This document shows, in pieces, positions 10,801 through 25,800 of a DNA stretch of 64,000 nucleotides. A model generated the notes under the pieces. That model did no database searches, was not told the DNA's origin, and saw nothing but the letters and a program-made list of their open reading frames with translations. Within the stretch, counting starts at the first letter, position 1. Each line of letters starts with the position of its first letter. A program made the position numbers and the translations under genes. This stretch comes from Tridacna crocea (taxonomy: Eukaryota > Mollusca > Bivalvia > Cardiida > Cardiidae), in assembly GCA_943736015.1 (NCBI GenBank), contig OX031059.1, positions 47,193,159 through 47,257,158 of the forward strand, read 5' to 3'.

Positions 10801-13800
10801 TATAAGATTCAATGTGGGTCATATGAAACAAGTTTTCTTTCATAGAGTAGAAAACATTGTAGGTAACCAGCGTTTTCTCCTTATCCCACAATTTTTTTAA
10901 AAGCCATCTCTTTTAGGGGAGCTAAAAGTCGTCATTGTGTGGTAAAGGGTTAAAATGTCTTCATGTTCAACAAACTGTTCCCATATTTTCCAGTTTAGTA
11001 TAGAGTGACACTTCAAAAACCAATTTTAGTTTCCTACATGCTAGTGAAATTGATATACAAAATAAAAAAATGCTAAGGACAGGAAAATTTCAGTTTAAAC
11101 ATAATGGTGAAAATATATAATAGCGAGCAACAGTTCATATTCAGTCAATATCCTACAATAGAAGCACAACACAATTGTCTCTTAGAAAGGAACCTTTTGG
11201 GATAAACCAGATCATGTGCTTTATCTCTGATGAATATTCTGGAACAGCATGGATGCAAAATCTCTCTCTTGTGTGGTATTGTTTGGAACAAATCGGCATA
11301 ACCATAGGTCGAGACATATACATAACTCTGGTCTATTATTTCTCCCTTTACATGCTGTGAAACAAGCTGAACTGTGACTTAAAGCCCCAGTAAAGTCCAA
11401 ATAGTTCATTTTCACCATTTATAACTCGAAAATATAACAGATAATCCAACACAACCCATATGATCGGAGAAAACTTGAACACAACCTTTGTTTGTGTTTA
11501 TTTGAACTAGGTCTTTGAGAACCTCACTTGATAACATTGCATGTGATAACCTATTTTCTTATTTAGATGTAGCACACTCTTCCTGTATTGATGATAATGA
11601 ATAAGCAATGATAAATCTGTGTTATTGTTTCTGTCAATGTCGACAAAATTTCATTTTTCAAGCCTAGAATGGAGACAAAAACAAACAAGTGAATGAAAGT
11701 TCAACTCCTTGAATAATCGTGTGGTGTTTATGTCTAAATTAGGTCAATATACAGATTTATCACTAAAAGTCAGCTAATCGTCTGTGGCATCAATGTAAAC
11801 AAACAGATAATGTGACATGGTAAAGTTTGTTCTAGTTTCAAATTTTTTTTTTCTGCCACTGACTGGAACTTTAATGAACTGCACCTTTAAACATCATGAA
11901 AGTCATAATAATCACTGTATCTTTATATGGTAAAAATGAAATTTACTTTTATATTAAGCAGGCATTTTATTCATTTGAAATTTACTGTGACTTTAATTAA
12001 ACCTCCAGAAAGAAATTTCTGAATAGTGACTTTGAAAACATCCTAGTATAGTTGTGGACAACCAACAATTCAGATGTGAAACATGAGTATATTGATTTAT
12101 GGACAACCAACAATTAAGATGCAAAACATGAGTATATTTTAAGTTTAATTAAGGCAAAAGTAGTAGTTGCACATTCTAAGCGATGTCATTTTTTGCCAAG
12201 ATGTTTTGTCCATACTTATGTGCTCCCTTTTGTCTAGTAACCTTATCCTGATTTTTTAATGGTAGACATGTCAGAATGCTATCATCATATCAAAAAAGTG
12301 ACACCTCATTGAATCAGTGGTGATGATTTAAAAGACACAAAATACATACAATACATATTCTGTATATATAACGGGATTTACCTTGAGGAAATTAAGTTTG
12401 CAGCCCAAACTTATCTGAGAATTTGACATGAAATAAAGCTTCTAGAAAGCATACAGTTGTTGTTTTTTTTTAAATAATGGCAGAGTGGGGGCATAGTGTT
12501 TCTGTAGCTAACAGTAACGATAGCAACAAAACATCCATATCTCACAAAGTATATAAAAAGTATATTTCAATAAGGTTATTAAACAACTAAAACAGGTATA
12601 ACTGATCACTGATCAGACTTGTTTAAGGCCAACCAAAACTAGCTGGTTTTGTGCACAGGAGAAACTGTTGAATCTATAAAATGATTCTTGAATAATATAG
12701 AAAAATAAAATAGTCTATATAGCATGTTGCAGCAAAATATTAATACAACAGTATTATAAAATAATGTTTACAGTTTGGCTGCAAAAAAGTCAAATGTGTT
12801 TTGATAAATATGAGAAGTGACATATACATACCTTTAATAAGTGACTGTAATGCATTTTCTAAGGTATCTGGTATAGTATATACACCCTTACCAATATTCT
12901 CAAACAACTTGTAAACATTTTCTCCTTCAAATGGATATAGGCCTGTAGTTATATTATATCTGTCAGGTAGAAAGGAAGAGAAACTTTAGCCAAATACACA
13001 TTATAAATTCATCCATAATATCCACCTGTACATAAAACATGCAGGATAAGTAGTATTTGAATTTTTCACCTACGTTTTCTAGTTAATCTTGGGCAATGTA
13101 AATCTCATTTTTTCATGGGTTGAACAAAAGCATTAATGTAAATCAACCAAGTACTCAAAATCAACAATTTGACCATTTAAATGTATTTTTCAGTTTACTG
13201 TCCTAGTATCAGAGTTCATTTACTGGTATTCTATCCATGTCCTCAGAAGTGCTACATATACAAGAGTAAAGATACATTACAAGTTATGACACAATGAATT
13301 ATATGGCCTGCAACACACAATAAGACATAAACAATTTAGACATTTACGTATGGCCTGGACAGTCCGCACAGGCTAATCCAAAACAACACTTTCCATTCTT
13401 TATGTATTTTTTTTGTTTTGAGCATGTCTACTGTAACACAAAATCCAATGTTGTCGTAAAACGAATACACAGGCTGATCCAAGACAACAATGTAGGCAAA
13501 TTTCTGTATGTCCCTTTTCGCCCATTGCAAAACATGTAACAATGAACATTTGCCAAACAATCTTGCTACAAAAAAAGGTTTTGACAGGCTTGACCTTTAG
13601 TTGATAATAGTACACTAAATAGCATAGATTTATTACCATGTATAAAATCTTCCAAAATATTCTCTTGATTTAAATATGCAAAATCTTTTCTACTTACAGA
13701 GTGACACCAGCAGACCACACATCCACTTTAAAACCAAAGAAAGATTCTAAGCCATTGGCTATTTCCGGTGGTTGAAATGCTGGAGACCCTTGGCTGGTTT

Positions 13801-16800
13801 TACAGATATCTGTTGTACTAAAAGTATCCAATGCCTGTAAACAAATACAACTCCACCTTATACCAATGTACATGTACATGTATAAAGTGAAGTACTGCTT
13901 TAATATCAATTGAAAGTCTGAGGCCCATATCCTCAGATCATTTTAAATTGAGCATTTATCTTCAAAAAAAAACATTAAAATTTTCAGCTAGAAAAAAAAA
14001 AAAAAAAAATACAAAAACACCATCATAGGGCTGCTACATGGCTCTCTTAAGCAAGTATTGTAGATGAACAAGAGACATGATGGCCCTGTATCATTCCACT
14101 GGCTAATAAGTGAAAACCTTATGTGATATTCATTAACAATATTTGGCCAATTGGTTTTGAACATGAGACCCCTGAGACTGGGTTGAAATTGAAAGTACTA
14201 GTTCTTATGGTAGGTAACAAGAAGATTTCTAAAGTTTTCACGATATGTAAAACTTTTGATCCACAGACTGGGATCAAATTTGACTCTAGGGCTATGATTT
14301 GGACACTCACTGCAGAGGCCCACTTGATAAAGCTACATGCGAAATTTGGTAGCCCTAGGCTTTATCTATGTTTTGTTGCCATGGCAACTACAGATTTTTA
14401 AGGAATCGAATTTTCCCAAGATATTCTGAAGAGGACAATGGCAGGTTCATTTCTGTGAAAAGTTTTATCAAAATTGGAAGGGTAGTTTCAGAGAAGAAGT
14501 TTGAAATAAAAGTTAACACATGCACGGACCAACAAACGGATGAACGCACACACGGACCAACGCACAACAGAACCAGGCCATGAAATAAGCCCGATGGCCT
14601 TCGGCCAGTGGAGCTAAAAACCACTTCCTATCTGTAGGTTTAGGCAAACAAACTCCATTCGAAACTTAACAATCTATATTTATGGCTAAATATGGCCTAC
14701 ATACAAAGTCATGTATATATGCAACTGAGATACTGATAGAAATAACTGTTTATTACATTCAAATATTTCACCTCATTATCAAACAAATTTGCAGCAGGTC
14801 ACTTTGAAAAAATTGTTCATGAAATATGGCTGATCAACATCAAGTTTAAGTAAATAAGAAGGAGTAATACCCATGCAATAAAGGAAGACTACCTTCTTTG
14901 CTCAATTTCAAGGAATTCCATCTTTAGCCACAATATTTTTAAAATTGGTTGAAACAAGCAAACAGTCTTACTTGAACATCATTTACTTAGACAAAAATGC
15001 ACCTACTTACCTCAGCAACACCTAAATCAGTAATTTTCAAAACATGGTCTGTGGTCACCAGTAAATTACCAGGTTTAATATCTTTGTGTATAATGGATTT
15101 GCTATGTAAATACTCCAAACCATCTACAAGCTGTACAAAGTACCTGCACAAAGGAATGAATTCTTTAATAATGCTAGACCCTTCCTTTAGGCCTTTAACT
15201 CTTTACCAAATGACATAATTTTAGACTAGTCCATATTGGAAGCATTTGCAATGACAAAATTAATGGGACTAAAAAATGGAAATTTGTTTTGGGACAAGAA
15301 GAGAACATTGTGGGAAAAGGAGAAAATGCTGGTACCAGCATTTTCTCCTTTTCCCACAATGTTTTCAGAGGGCTTCTTTCTCAGGGTCATGAAAACCAGG
15401 GATTGTTTGGGAAAGGTTAACAAACAATCCCATGCTTTTACTTGAACATGTGTATAACCCAGAGGAAAAACTTCTCACTGCATTGTTTGAAACACAAAAT
15501 TAAGCAGCCTCTCTCTTTGACATAAAATGTTGTCCACCCTTTCAATGATGATTCCTATCATTCCTGCCTCACTCATCATCAAAATATAGCAAAGTCTAAA
15601 ATTTCCCTGTCTAATTAAGCTTCAAGGTTAATGTCAGTTACATTTCAGACAGCACTAATAATAGATCTGACTCCATTGATTATTTTGCATGCTGACCTTG
15701 GATCTGTTTTTTTTTTCACACCAATATTGGAAATCAAATATCTGATATACAGTATGAGGGACACTTTTTAAGTTCGTAGAGTAGGGTGGTCTTTTTAAAA
15801 CTGCTTGAAATACATGTATCAAAATTTTGTTTATCAAAGACCTTCGAAATATGCCCCGTCTGCCTCCACACACATTTTACACCGATCTACGGAACGCCGC
15901 CCGGTAGTCCTCTTTATGTTGCAGACACTGGTAGACCGCACTGCCTATACCACAACAGGATTCAAAACAGTGCCCTGCCAGCATTTCCTATAGTCTTGGG
16001 AACAACCAAAAGTCACAGGGGGACATGTCAGGGCTGTATGGGGGATGATCTAAGACATCGAGCCCAGATTCTTTCAGATATTCCTGTACTGTAGCGGATT
16101 TATGGGCCGGTGCTTTATCATGGAGTAATTTGATGCCGCGGTGCGCGGTCTGCATTTCTAATAGAAATCAACAAGGTGAGTAAGAACACTTTCTCTGTAA
16201 AACTTTCCAGTGACAGAACTACCTTTCGGTAGGGCTCCGTACCGGTACTCGATATATATCGAAAACCGGTATTTTACGTTCGATAGATATATCGGATCGA
16301 ACGTTTCTGTATCGATCAAAATATCGATCATCAAAAGAAAATAAAAGTAAAGCATATAAATACCCAATTTAGTTGTTTTTAATGGCGAAATTCATTACGA
16401 GTTTACTTTAGGTAATCTCTAAAGTCGAGTAGTCGTAGAGGTAGGTGTGGCTACCTGGAAAACTTACAACCAATCGAAATGCGTCATTCTTTATTACTCG
16501 CCCTGTACCCGTTACACAATGGATGACAATTAGCTAATACCCCTATTCTCGTTCCCCCGTCATGTTGTTTGAAATCTGCAAATTATGCATCAATCAGCAG
16601 ATTTCAGACAAATTTACGCTGATAATTGGTCAATATAGTTGATTAAAGAAAGGTAATGAACATCTCGTGATGTGATCGAGAGGTAGCGATGGAAATAATT
16701 GAAGCCGTGACCTTTCAACCTTCCTAAGATTTTATTTGGTCGATCTTTTAATATTGCCGAAAAATGTGGCTCGAAAATCAAATCTCTTTTTCCAATAGAT

Positions 16801-19800
16801 TATCTGAAATCGCGTAAATTATTGTGTAAATCATTTTATAGACTTGAAATTTGCATAACTAATGTTAATCACACGCGAGACCTCGCGTAAGAAAAAACAT
16901 GGACAAAAAATTATCTGTTTATCGTGAGTAAAATAACAGGTTTTGATGCTACATGTAGTTCTAATCCCTATTGAGAAATCTATGTCGAATCATGCGAACA
17001 TACCTATCCAAAAATTAACACGCATGAAAAATTGTTTGATGAAAAAAAAAAAACACGGAAACCCATGACACAACAAAATGTCTCCTTGACATTGTCCGAT
17101 CAGAGTCCTCTTAGACTGTCTTTTCAGCTTTTTAATGAGTAGTAAATGTAGAACTATAGTTAGAATTCATATGTATTTAGGCCTACATAATTATGAAATT
17201 TCAATACAATCTAGAAGTGTTAAATTTGCGGTATTTTGTTTTTCAGGTATGCTGAAAAAAGAACAAACACAATTTTCGCATTTTTTTCTTTCTTTTATTG
17301 AAAATTGAAATATCATATGATATATCGAATATCGATCATTTTGTATCGATACAAATATCGTATCGATCAAACTGACCGATACGGAGCCCTACCTTTCGGG
17401 ACTGGAATTTGAAGGACTGGACCTTTCGAATCAAAGAATATCGCATACAACATGCGATTTGATGTTTTGCAACGGTGCGCAATGACAGGTCTGTCGCCCT
17501 CAGATGAAACCCAAACCTTATTTTTAGCCTTAGAATCGGGTTGAAAATGATAGATCTAGGTTTCATCACCTGTAACTATCTCTTCCAAACGATGTGGGTC
17601 ACATTTATCATATTTTTCTATAACTTGCGATGCAAGTCTAACCCGACTTTGTTTCTTCTCATCAGTGAGCAAATGGGGCACCCAGCGAGTGGAGATCTTA
17701 TATAGCCCAAGTCGTTCACTTAAGAATGAATGAATGCCTCTTAATTCTTTTATCTCTTGCAAGGTATAACATGCATCTTCCCCAATTAACGTTTTCACAG
17801 TAGCAACGTTCTTTTCCGTCAAAACGGAAACTGGCCTACCCACCTGAGGGTCATTTTCAATTGACTCCCGACCATCATTAAAACAACATACCCACTTGCA
17901 AACTGTGGCATATTTTAAACTGTGGCATATTTTAAAGCACCATTCCCATAAACTATTTGCAGATCAGCATGAATTTCTGCTGGCAGAAACCTGAGCTGTG
18001 CTTGAATCTTACAATATACCCTCTGCTCAGAGATTTTTCCATCCATATTGAATGCTATATTTTACTATAGTGTATAAAACCATGTGTTGAAAGTACCCAG
18101 CACAGCGCGCATGTGGACCTTGTGCGCCGCATACCTTGACACCGTTCGAGAGAGGAATGATTACGCAAGTTCTGTGTAAAAAATCGTGCAACTTCATAAT
18201 CGCGTTAAAAAGTTAAAGGCTTACTCTACGAACTAAAAAAGTGTCCCTCGTATTTTACATACAAAGTATTCTGCTCATTCAAAGCCACTTAAAATCTTAG
18301 TTCTGCACCTGTCTTTTTGAGGAAAGGTCAGGCAGTCATTACAATAGAATTCATTGCACTCTCATACCCAAACATGCTTTCACTGATGTCCATCATTGAA
18401 TGCAGCCAGTGGGCCTGTGTGGCTATGAAAAAGTGTTGCATGAAGTACTGGAGAAAGAACTCCTGGTAATATATAATGTGTCATCCTTTTATCACTCAAT
18501 CTACCCGAGGAGGTAGGTGTTTTGATAACATTGTGAGAAAAACAGAAAATGATGGTAGCCAGCATTTCCTTATTTTTACCAACAATATTTTTCTACCATT
18601 TCAGAGACTAATCCCACCATTTGTCTTCTGCAAATGCTTTCAATGTGGACACATCTTACATTCTTTCATATGAGAAAGGGTTAATAAGTGCACTAGCAAT
18701 GGGTTAATAAGTGCACTTGCAATAATGATATACCGGTAGATAAAAAAAAAAAAAAAGAGTTGAAAATGGCATTATGTACTTAACAAACAGAGCATAATTT
18801 GTAATCTATGCAAATACTTTAAATATGGAAAATCTACAATTCTGTCATCTATTACATAGTACAGAATCAACTTATGAAGAAAATTAAGTAAGCTAACTTA
18901 CATGTGTGCTTGCCATAGTGGAAACTTCTTCTCTTGAGTATGATCCAACATAGTCTGGAGCTCATCTGCACAATATTCCATTATCATATACCTGATTCAA
19001 TGGTTAAGGCTTTTGTTTATTCAGGTACATGTTCATACATTTATACGTGACATGAGAGCAGTTTTAATATACATGTATGTACATCTGAGATTGTTAGAAT
19101 TTTAGATCTATAGTAGTTAAGATAGAATATTAACAAAGTAAATATATATGTAGATCTAAACACCAAGAAGACAACATTGTGGAAGAAAATTTATCAGTTT
19201 ATTTCCTTCTTTTTTGCTAGCCATTAACACTTTACAACACAACAAAATCGTAGACTGGTCGAAATCGAAAGCATTTGCAGATAACAAAATAAACGTGACT
19301 TAAAAATCTGAACTGTTTGAGGAAGGGAAGAAATCATTGTAGGAAAAGGAGAAAATACTGGTTACCAGCACTTTCTCCATTACCCACGATGTTTTCTAAA
19401 GGCTTCTTTCTCAGGGTCGTTAAAATTTGGAATTGTGTGGTAAAGAGTTATGGTATTTGCAGTGTTGCAAAATGAACAAATTTTAAGATTATCTCAACTC
19501 TGACCAAAAAAATATGGTGCCTTAACAGCAAAGAAAAGTGCTTTTCAAAACATTATGGAAAAAGGAAAAATGCTGCTCATAAACAATTTTTTTCCTTTTC
19601 CCAAGTGCTTCTTCTCTTTCACACAGTCCTGACTTTAAATGACCCTGAGGAAGAGGGCTTTCAAACGCATTGTGCAAAAAGGAGGACATGATGATAACCA
19701 GCATTTTCTCCTTTCCCCATAGTTGCAACAGTGGTATTATATCTTTATGATCTTTTTTTAAAGGATACATTTTTTGCTTTTCCTCATTATAGAGAACTTC

Positions 19801-22800
19801 TATTAAGTTAACTATATTTCTGTGATGAAGTCTCCTCAGTAGCTGGATCTCTCTGCATGAAAAAGGAAATACATGTACATTCATGTGAAATAACACAACA
19901 TAAATTTATTTGATAAGAACAGTTTTTACAAAGCTTTTTTTTTATGCATCATCAACAACTTGTACAAGTGTATTCGATTTGTATTTAGATATGTGAAAAT
20001 ACTTAATATTCTAGATGTTTCAAAATATGCCTTTCAAAAAAAGAGAAACAAGAACTTTGCAGAGCTATACATATACGCCTGACGTGGTTTGTCAGTAAAA
20101 TGGGTTAAAACCTAGAACACCTTCAGAGATCCAAATTTTAGGAGTCACATACACAACTACAAATCATAGAGATTCATTGTGATAAGTTTCAAGTTCTTAT
20201 GATGGAAACATTAGGAGTTGGGCACACAAGAAACTGCTAAAAGACCTAAAGAGAGAAGACAAAGGCCATTACGAATAATATGATCATCTCTTCTGGCACA
20301 TAAAAATGAGAATTAGATAAAACTATAGCTGTCACTGAATGTGACTTACACCCCCGCCAGTGCTTTGACAGTATTTTGTACACAGACAGATACACAGAAG
20401 GACACATGGATTGACAAATGGACGGACAGACAAGCTGATTTCAGTATACCCAAAAACATTCGTCTTGCCGGGTATACCGGTACTAACAATGAAGACCTGT
20501 TGTTTTATCAAAAATATGAATATTGAAATCAAGAAAAGGCTAATCAATCTGACAAAATAGTTTGAGCACTAACTGTCTTGTCCTAAAAGTGAGTTGCAAC
20601 AAGTCTGCACCCCATACTTGACAGACACATTTCTCTGGAAATTGTCTGCCAAATCGACACAAGATATAATGGTTAGGTGAAGTAGAGCCAACAATTTGCA
20701 TACCTTAACCCTTTACCAGACGATCCTGTGCTTAAACAACCTTAATAAACAGCATTTTTTTCCCCTTCTCATATATTTTTCCCTATTAACTCTTTACCAC
20801 ACAATCCCTACTTTTAATGACCCTGAGAAGAAACCTTCTGAAAACATTGTGGGAAAAGGAGAAAATGCTGGTAACCAGCATTTTCTCCTTTTCCCACAAT
20901 GTTTTCTTGCCTTCCCAAAAGACATTTCAAATTTCCAGTCACCCTTATTTTGTCGTCTGCAAATGCTTTGAATTTGGACCAGTCTAAAATTTGTCGTTTG
21001 GTAAAGAGTTAATACTATAGTTTCTACCATTCACGCCAGGTGTGATTTGCTACCTTATCAAAATTGCTTTTGATTTGGATGAGTCTACATTTTAGTTATT
21101 TGGTGTCTATGGTGAAGATTTAAATATTTACATAGGTTTAATTGCCATAATGACAGTATACAGATTCATGGTGATAGATCTAGTATTCAAAATTTTCATT
21201 TATCAAAACTATTAAAATATTTTAGCTTGACAGTTTTTTACTTCAAACTGACAGATTTTAAGGGCCTGCAAGTCTGAGTGAAGATAGGGTAAAAAAAGGC
21301 ACACTTCCAAAACTGTCTGTTACCTAACAACAGCCCAGTGCCCAAACAACCCAATATTATGGATACCAAATTGGCCTACTTTTTTGAACCACAAATTCCT
21401 GTTTTATTTCCACCAGCTTTGACAGAGAGAAATTACTGTATAACTGTTTTTTTTTACATGCTGCCAATTTTTACTAATTTTTACACATCAAAAAAGATTC
21501 GTAAAAAATTGAGGCGTAAATACTTACAGCGTAAAACAGTAGTATTGTATCGATATGAAATAAAGGGTTACCAGTATGTAATACCTGCGCACTAAATACA
21601 TGCAATATAAGAATTTATTCACTTGTGTTCTGATTACATGTGATATAGCTTCTCTCAATCAGTCATCTCTATTTGGATATTTTAAGCCCAGCTTTCCTTG
21701 CCCAAACAGAAAACTGAGAATTCCAACCCATACTATATGTGAATTGAATATTCAAGTTAAAAATGTTTCAACACCACGTAAACGAAGCACCTTCATGAAA
21801 CTCGACATGTTGATTATGGAGGTGATGAGAATTTGACTCGGCATTGGGCAGCTTCAATAATGTCACAAATGGGACTTGTGAAAAGATGTGGCTGTACAAC
21901 TGCAAAATCTGAGGTTAAAAATTTTGATGAGCTAAAGGAGGCTTTCTAAACAGAGTGAACAAGAGCCGTCAGAGACGGGTTATGCTCCCCGAACAAGTGC
22001 TTGTCATAAAATATATGAAATTGATATAAATTTACTTCTTTTATCCTAAAAGGACCTGTTCATGCTCCCTAAAAATTGAATTGAAAGGGCAATTACTATC
22101 TTAGAGATGGCCAACACAAACTTGAAGAGGACAATAAGCCCAGTAAGCCCCCTTTAAGCCCTCTTTTCTCATAAGGCAATATTGCATCATTGAAATAAAT
22201 ACAAGTGGTGTGTGATTTGTGGCATTTTTTAATAATAATTCAAAGTTCAAAATTTAATAAAATTTTTAGCAGTCATGTAGTAAATATTACATAAAACGAT
22301 TTTTTACATGAAGCCCCCTTTTTCCGTGACACAGCCTGAAATTGAGAAGCCAGAAGAGAGGTACCTGAGCAACGTTCCAACAAGTTCAGATTTGAAATTT
22401 CACAAAATTTTGAGCACAGATGTTGAAGATACAAGTGAAAAACAATTTTTTCCATGAAGTCCCCTTTTTCCGTGATGGAGCCTAAAATTGAGAAACCAGG
22501 AAAGAGGTATTTGCTTATTAATAATTGATAGATTGAAAATAACAAGGGCACATTTTGAAACTTGTATAACAAGATATAACCATGAAGTTTCACGAAATTT
22601 TGACAAAAACTAATGAGATATTCGTAAAAATTGCAATTTTGCATTAAGGCCCCTTTTTCCTTGGCATTTTACAAGAAACCCCCTTTTTCCATGACAGAGG
22701 GTCAAATTGAAAAACACATAAAGAAACAAGAGCACATGGTGAAAGTTTGATAAAACAATATAACCATGAAGTTTAATGAAATTTTGACCAAGACTGAATG

Positions 22801-25800
22801 AAACATTAGTAAAGATTGGAATTTTGCAAGAAACCCCCTTTTTCCATGACAGAACGTCAACTTAAAAAATGCCTAGATTAAAAATAGCAAGGGCATATGC
22901 TGAATCTTTCCATAAAGAATATAACCATGAAGTTTCATGAAATTTTGACTAAAACTTAATGAGATATTAGTAAAAAATGCAATTTTGCATTAAGCCCCTT
23001 TTTTCCATGACACGGGGTCAAATGGAAAAACCAGGAAAGCTACGTCGGCGCATTACCCTAAGGAGTTCATATATGAAGTTTGATCCAATTTGGTCCAGGG
23101 GTTGTGGAGAAATGGCTTCGGACGGACGGACGGATGGACAGACAGACGAAGCGGTGACTATATGCTCGCCCTTCGGGAGCATAAAAAAGTAATGACAGAT
23201 GACAATGTGCCTCCACAGTTAGTTAACAATTATGACCATACTGGTATCTGTTAACCCATTACCACATAATCCCTACTTTTGACGACCCTGAGATAGAAGC
23301 CTTTAGAAAACATTGTGGAAAAAGGAGAAAATGCTCTTTTCCCACAATGTTTTATACCCTTCACAAAACAAATTTCAAATTTTCAGTCACTTTTATTTTG
23401 TCGCCTGCAAATACTTTCGATCTGGACAAACCCAATAATTTTGTCGTTTGGTAATGAGTTAAAACAGTTATTCTCACGTCAAAACAATTACCGCTATTCA
23501 CACGCCAAACAAAGAGTGACACTTTTCTTTCAACCTGTATTTAAAACAAACGATACACTTATAATCTTAAATGAAAGAATGGGTAATGCACTGATATTTT
23601 AATGCTGTAATTTTTTTCGCATTTTTAGAATTAGTCAAAAATAAAATCGTAAAAATTTAAATCATGTGTTTTCAGCTCAAATCCGTAAACTTTTACAGCA
23701 GTAAAAAAAATACTGTTGCACAGTATAACTTCCTTTACTCTTGTCTATTTTCAGAAAATGAATTTCATTTATGGAGCTTCATTGTTGATTCTCCATACTT
23801 GTGTGGTGGGTACTCTGCTTTCCTATCTGATGTTATAATATGAGTTCATTTCTTTCCCCCCTCCCCATCCGTTTCTAATGATCAACTGGAATTCTTCTGA
23901 AGATGTACAGTAAAACATATTTATAATAAACTCTGATACTGCGAATTCCTGCTTTGTACAAAGTGAAATCAATTCCCTGGCCAAAAGCTTCTACAGCACT
24001 TATGAAATATCACTGTTACAGAAAATCTTGATTAAGCAAAGTTTTGCAAATTGCAAATCAAAAGTCTGTTCCTGATTAACTTAAAACTGAAGAAAATACC
24101 TTCTATAGAGAGAAGTAGCCAAGGTCCAAGTCAGTAACAGGGTTCGAATTTTATTTTTTTATCCACTTGCAAATTTTAGCAAGTAGCTTTTATTTCCACT
24201 TGCAAAATCAAAATTGGACTCACATTTTCTTTTGAAGCTCAGCTTGCCTATCAATTGTAAAGAACGAATGGCCTGTACAAACTGTTCAATTCTGTTCTAT
24301 TACATTACCTGTCAACTGAGACAACAACCAAACAAGAAATGAACGTTAATTGATATTAAAACCCTCATTTAGCAATCAATTTAATTCCAGTTGAATTTCT
24401 GTTCTAATACCAAGTTAAATTTCTATAAAACTTACAATGGTGGACGATTTTGTAAATGAAATACGGATGTATCACATCCGAATATCTGCATGTCCGGTAA
24501 CTGGTTTATTGAGTCCACCACATCCGACTCTCTTCCCGTTGCTATTTGTGCATAATCATTAACTTTTCATGAAAGATTGGCAAATATTTTTGCTTTATAA
24601 TCGGAGATTAAATTCGCCTACTGTTTTTCCGTATAAAAAACGCAAAACCTCTGTATCGGGTGTGAGTGCAGACGAACGCACTTGCCTCACGAAATTCGGA
24701 TAACGAACGACAACTCGGAGGCTTCAATGGCGACATGTAAAATTGTCAACAGCCGTCGAAGGGCATTCTCAGTGCGACATGACTGATGTTTATCCAGAAC
24801 GAAAAGAATTACCCGTTTTTTGTATTCACATATAAAATTTAATACATTCGGTAACTGTTCTTCAATAATTTGCACTCGCATTTTTTAGCAAGTGCTTGAA
24901 ATTTCAACTTGCATATTCCAATTTTGGCTTGCATTTTGCGAGTAAATATGTGGGAATTTCGAACCCTGAGTAATATCGGAGCAGACCTGCAGATGAGTTT
25001 TAGACTTGTGGCACCTTCTGTCTTTGCAGACACCTTCCAATCAGCCTTCATTAACCCTTTACCCTATAAGGCATTCTGTGGTATCTAATTGACCCTAAAT
25101 AACAGCAAGGATGAAGCCATTTCTTAAGTGCATATGACACCTTTTGATAGCATAGAAAACATTGTGACAAAGGGTGAAATTGCTCTTCACAAGCAATTTC
25201 ACCTTTTGCCACAATGTTTTCAAAAGGCTCCTACAAGCAGTGTGTAGAAACAAGTATCTATGGAGTAAAGGGTTAAACACGTTTGGAATAAATACGATTT
25301 TACCCGCATCTATTCAAACCACTACAAGCAAAAAAATTTCCAATGACAGCTCATAAAATGGGCATGTATCATTAGAAAAATGATTAATCTTTAACATCAC
25401 AAAAACTGTGCTGCACATAATACCAATTGAATCAATGGAAGTTTACCTTTTTCCCCCAATGTAAATAAATCCAGTGTAATTTGTAAACAACTGACACGAC
25501 GATTTCCATTTATCAGGCATGCACACTCAACAGAATTTGAATTTTGTACAGTCTGGTTCTCTAACTCTAATAACCATTTTCCCACAAGTAAGTTGCCTTT
25601 GTACACAGCGAAATTCTCAACTAAACCATCCTGTAGCCTGTCAGAGATATTGCAATTTCTGCTGAGACATGAGCATTGATGATATCACCATGTTTTGATT
25701 TCTGGTTAAGTAGGTCAATGGTTATTTATGCTGAAAAGTACAGATTTGCACTAAGGTAAGATTTAGATATTTATAAACATTAGTCTTTTTGTGAAGATAA

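Larger units (their letters stand above)
15755..18250 (-). mobile_element. Mariner (DD34D) element, split by a hAT-type insertion
   Basis: The ends are a 28-bp inverted repeat with one mismatch, tgagggacacttttt... inward from 15755 and its complement ending at 18250. TA occurs outside both ends (15753-15754, 18251-18252). Without the inner insertion and its duplicated 8 bp the element is 1326 bp, the usual mariner size. It is in STK11 intron 3, transcribed with the host gene. Confidence 0.92.

Noticed and set aside
15786..16094. 102-codon plus-strand ORF
   Set aside because: It is antisense to the mariner transposase remnant, whose minus-strand frame carries the catalytic motifs.
19522..19896. 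124-codon minus-strand ORF containing [20 protein letters not shown]
   Set aside because: Only 19769-19852 is real coding (STK11 exon 2); the rest is intron and MITE sequence read through by chance.
22273..22644. 123-codon minus ORF
   Set aside because: It is translation of the tandem modules in the 21958-23188 repeat, with a second overlapping ORF in another frame.
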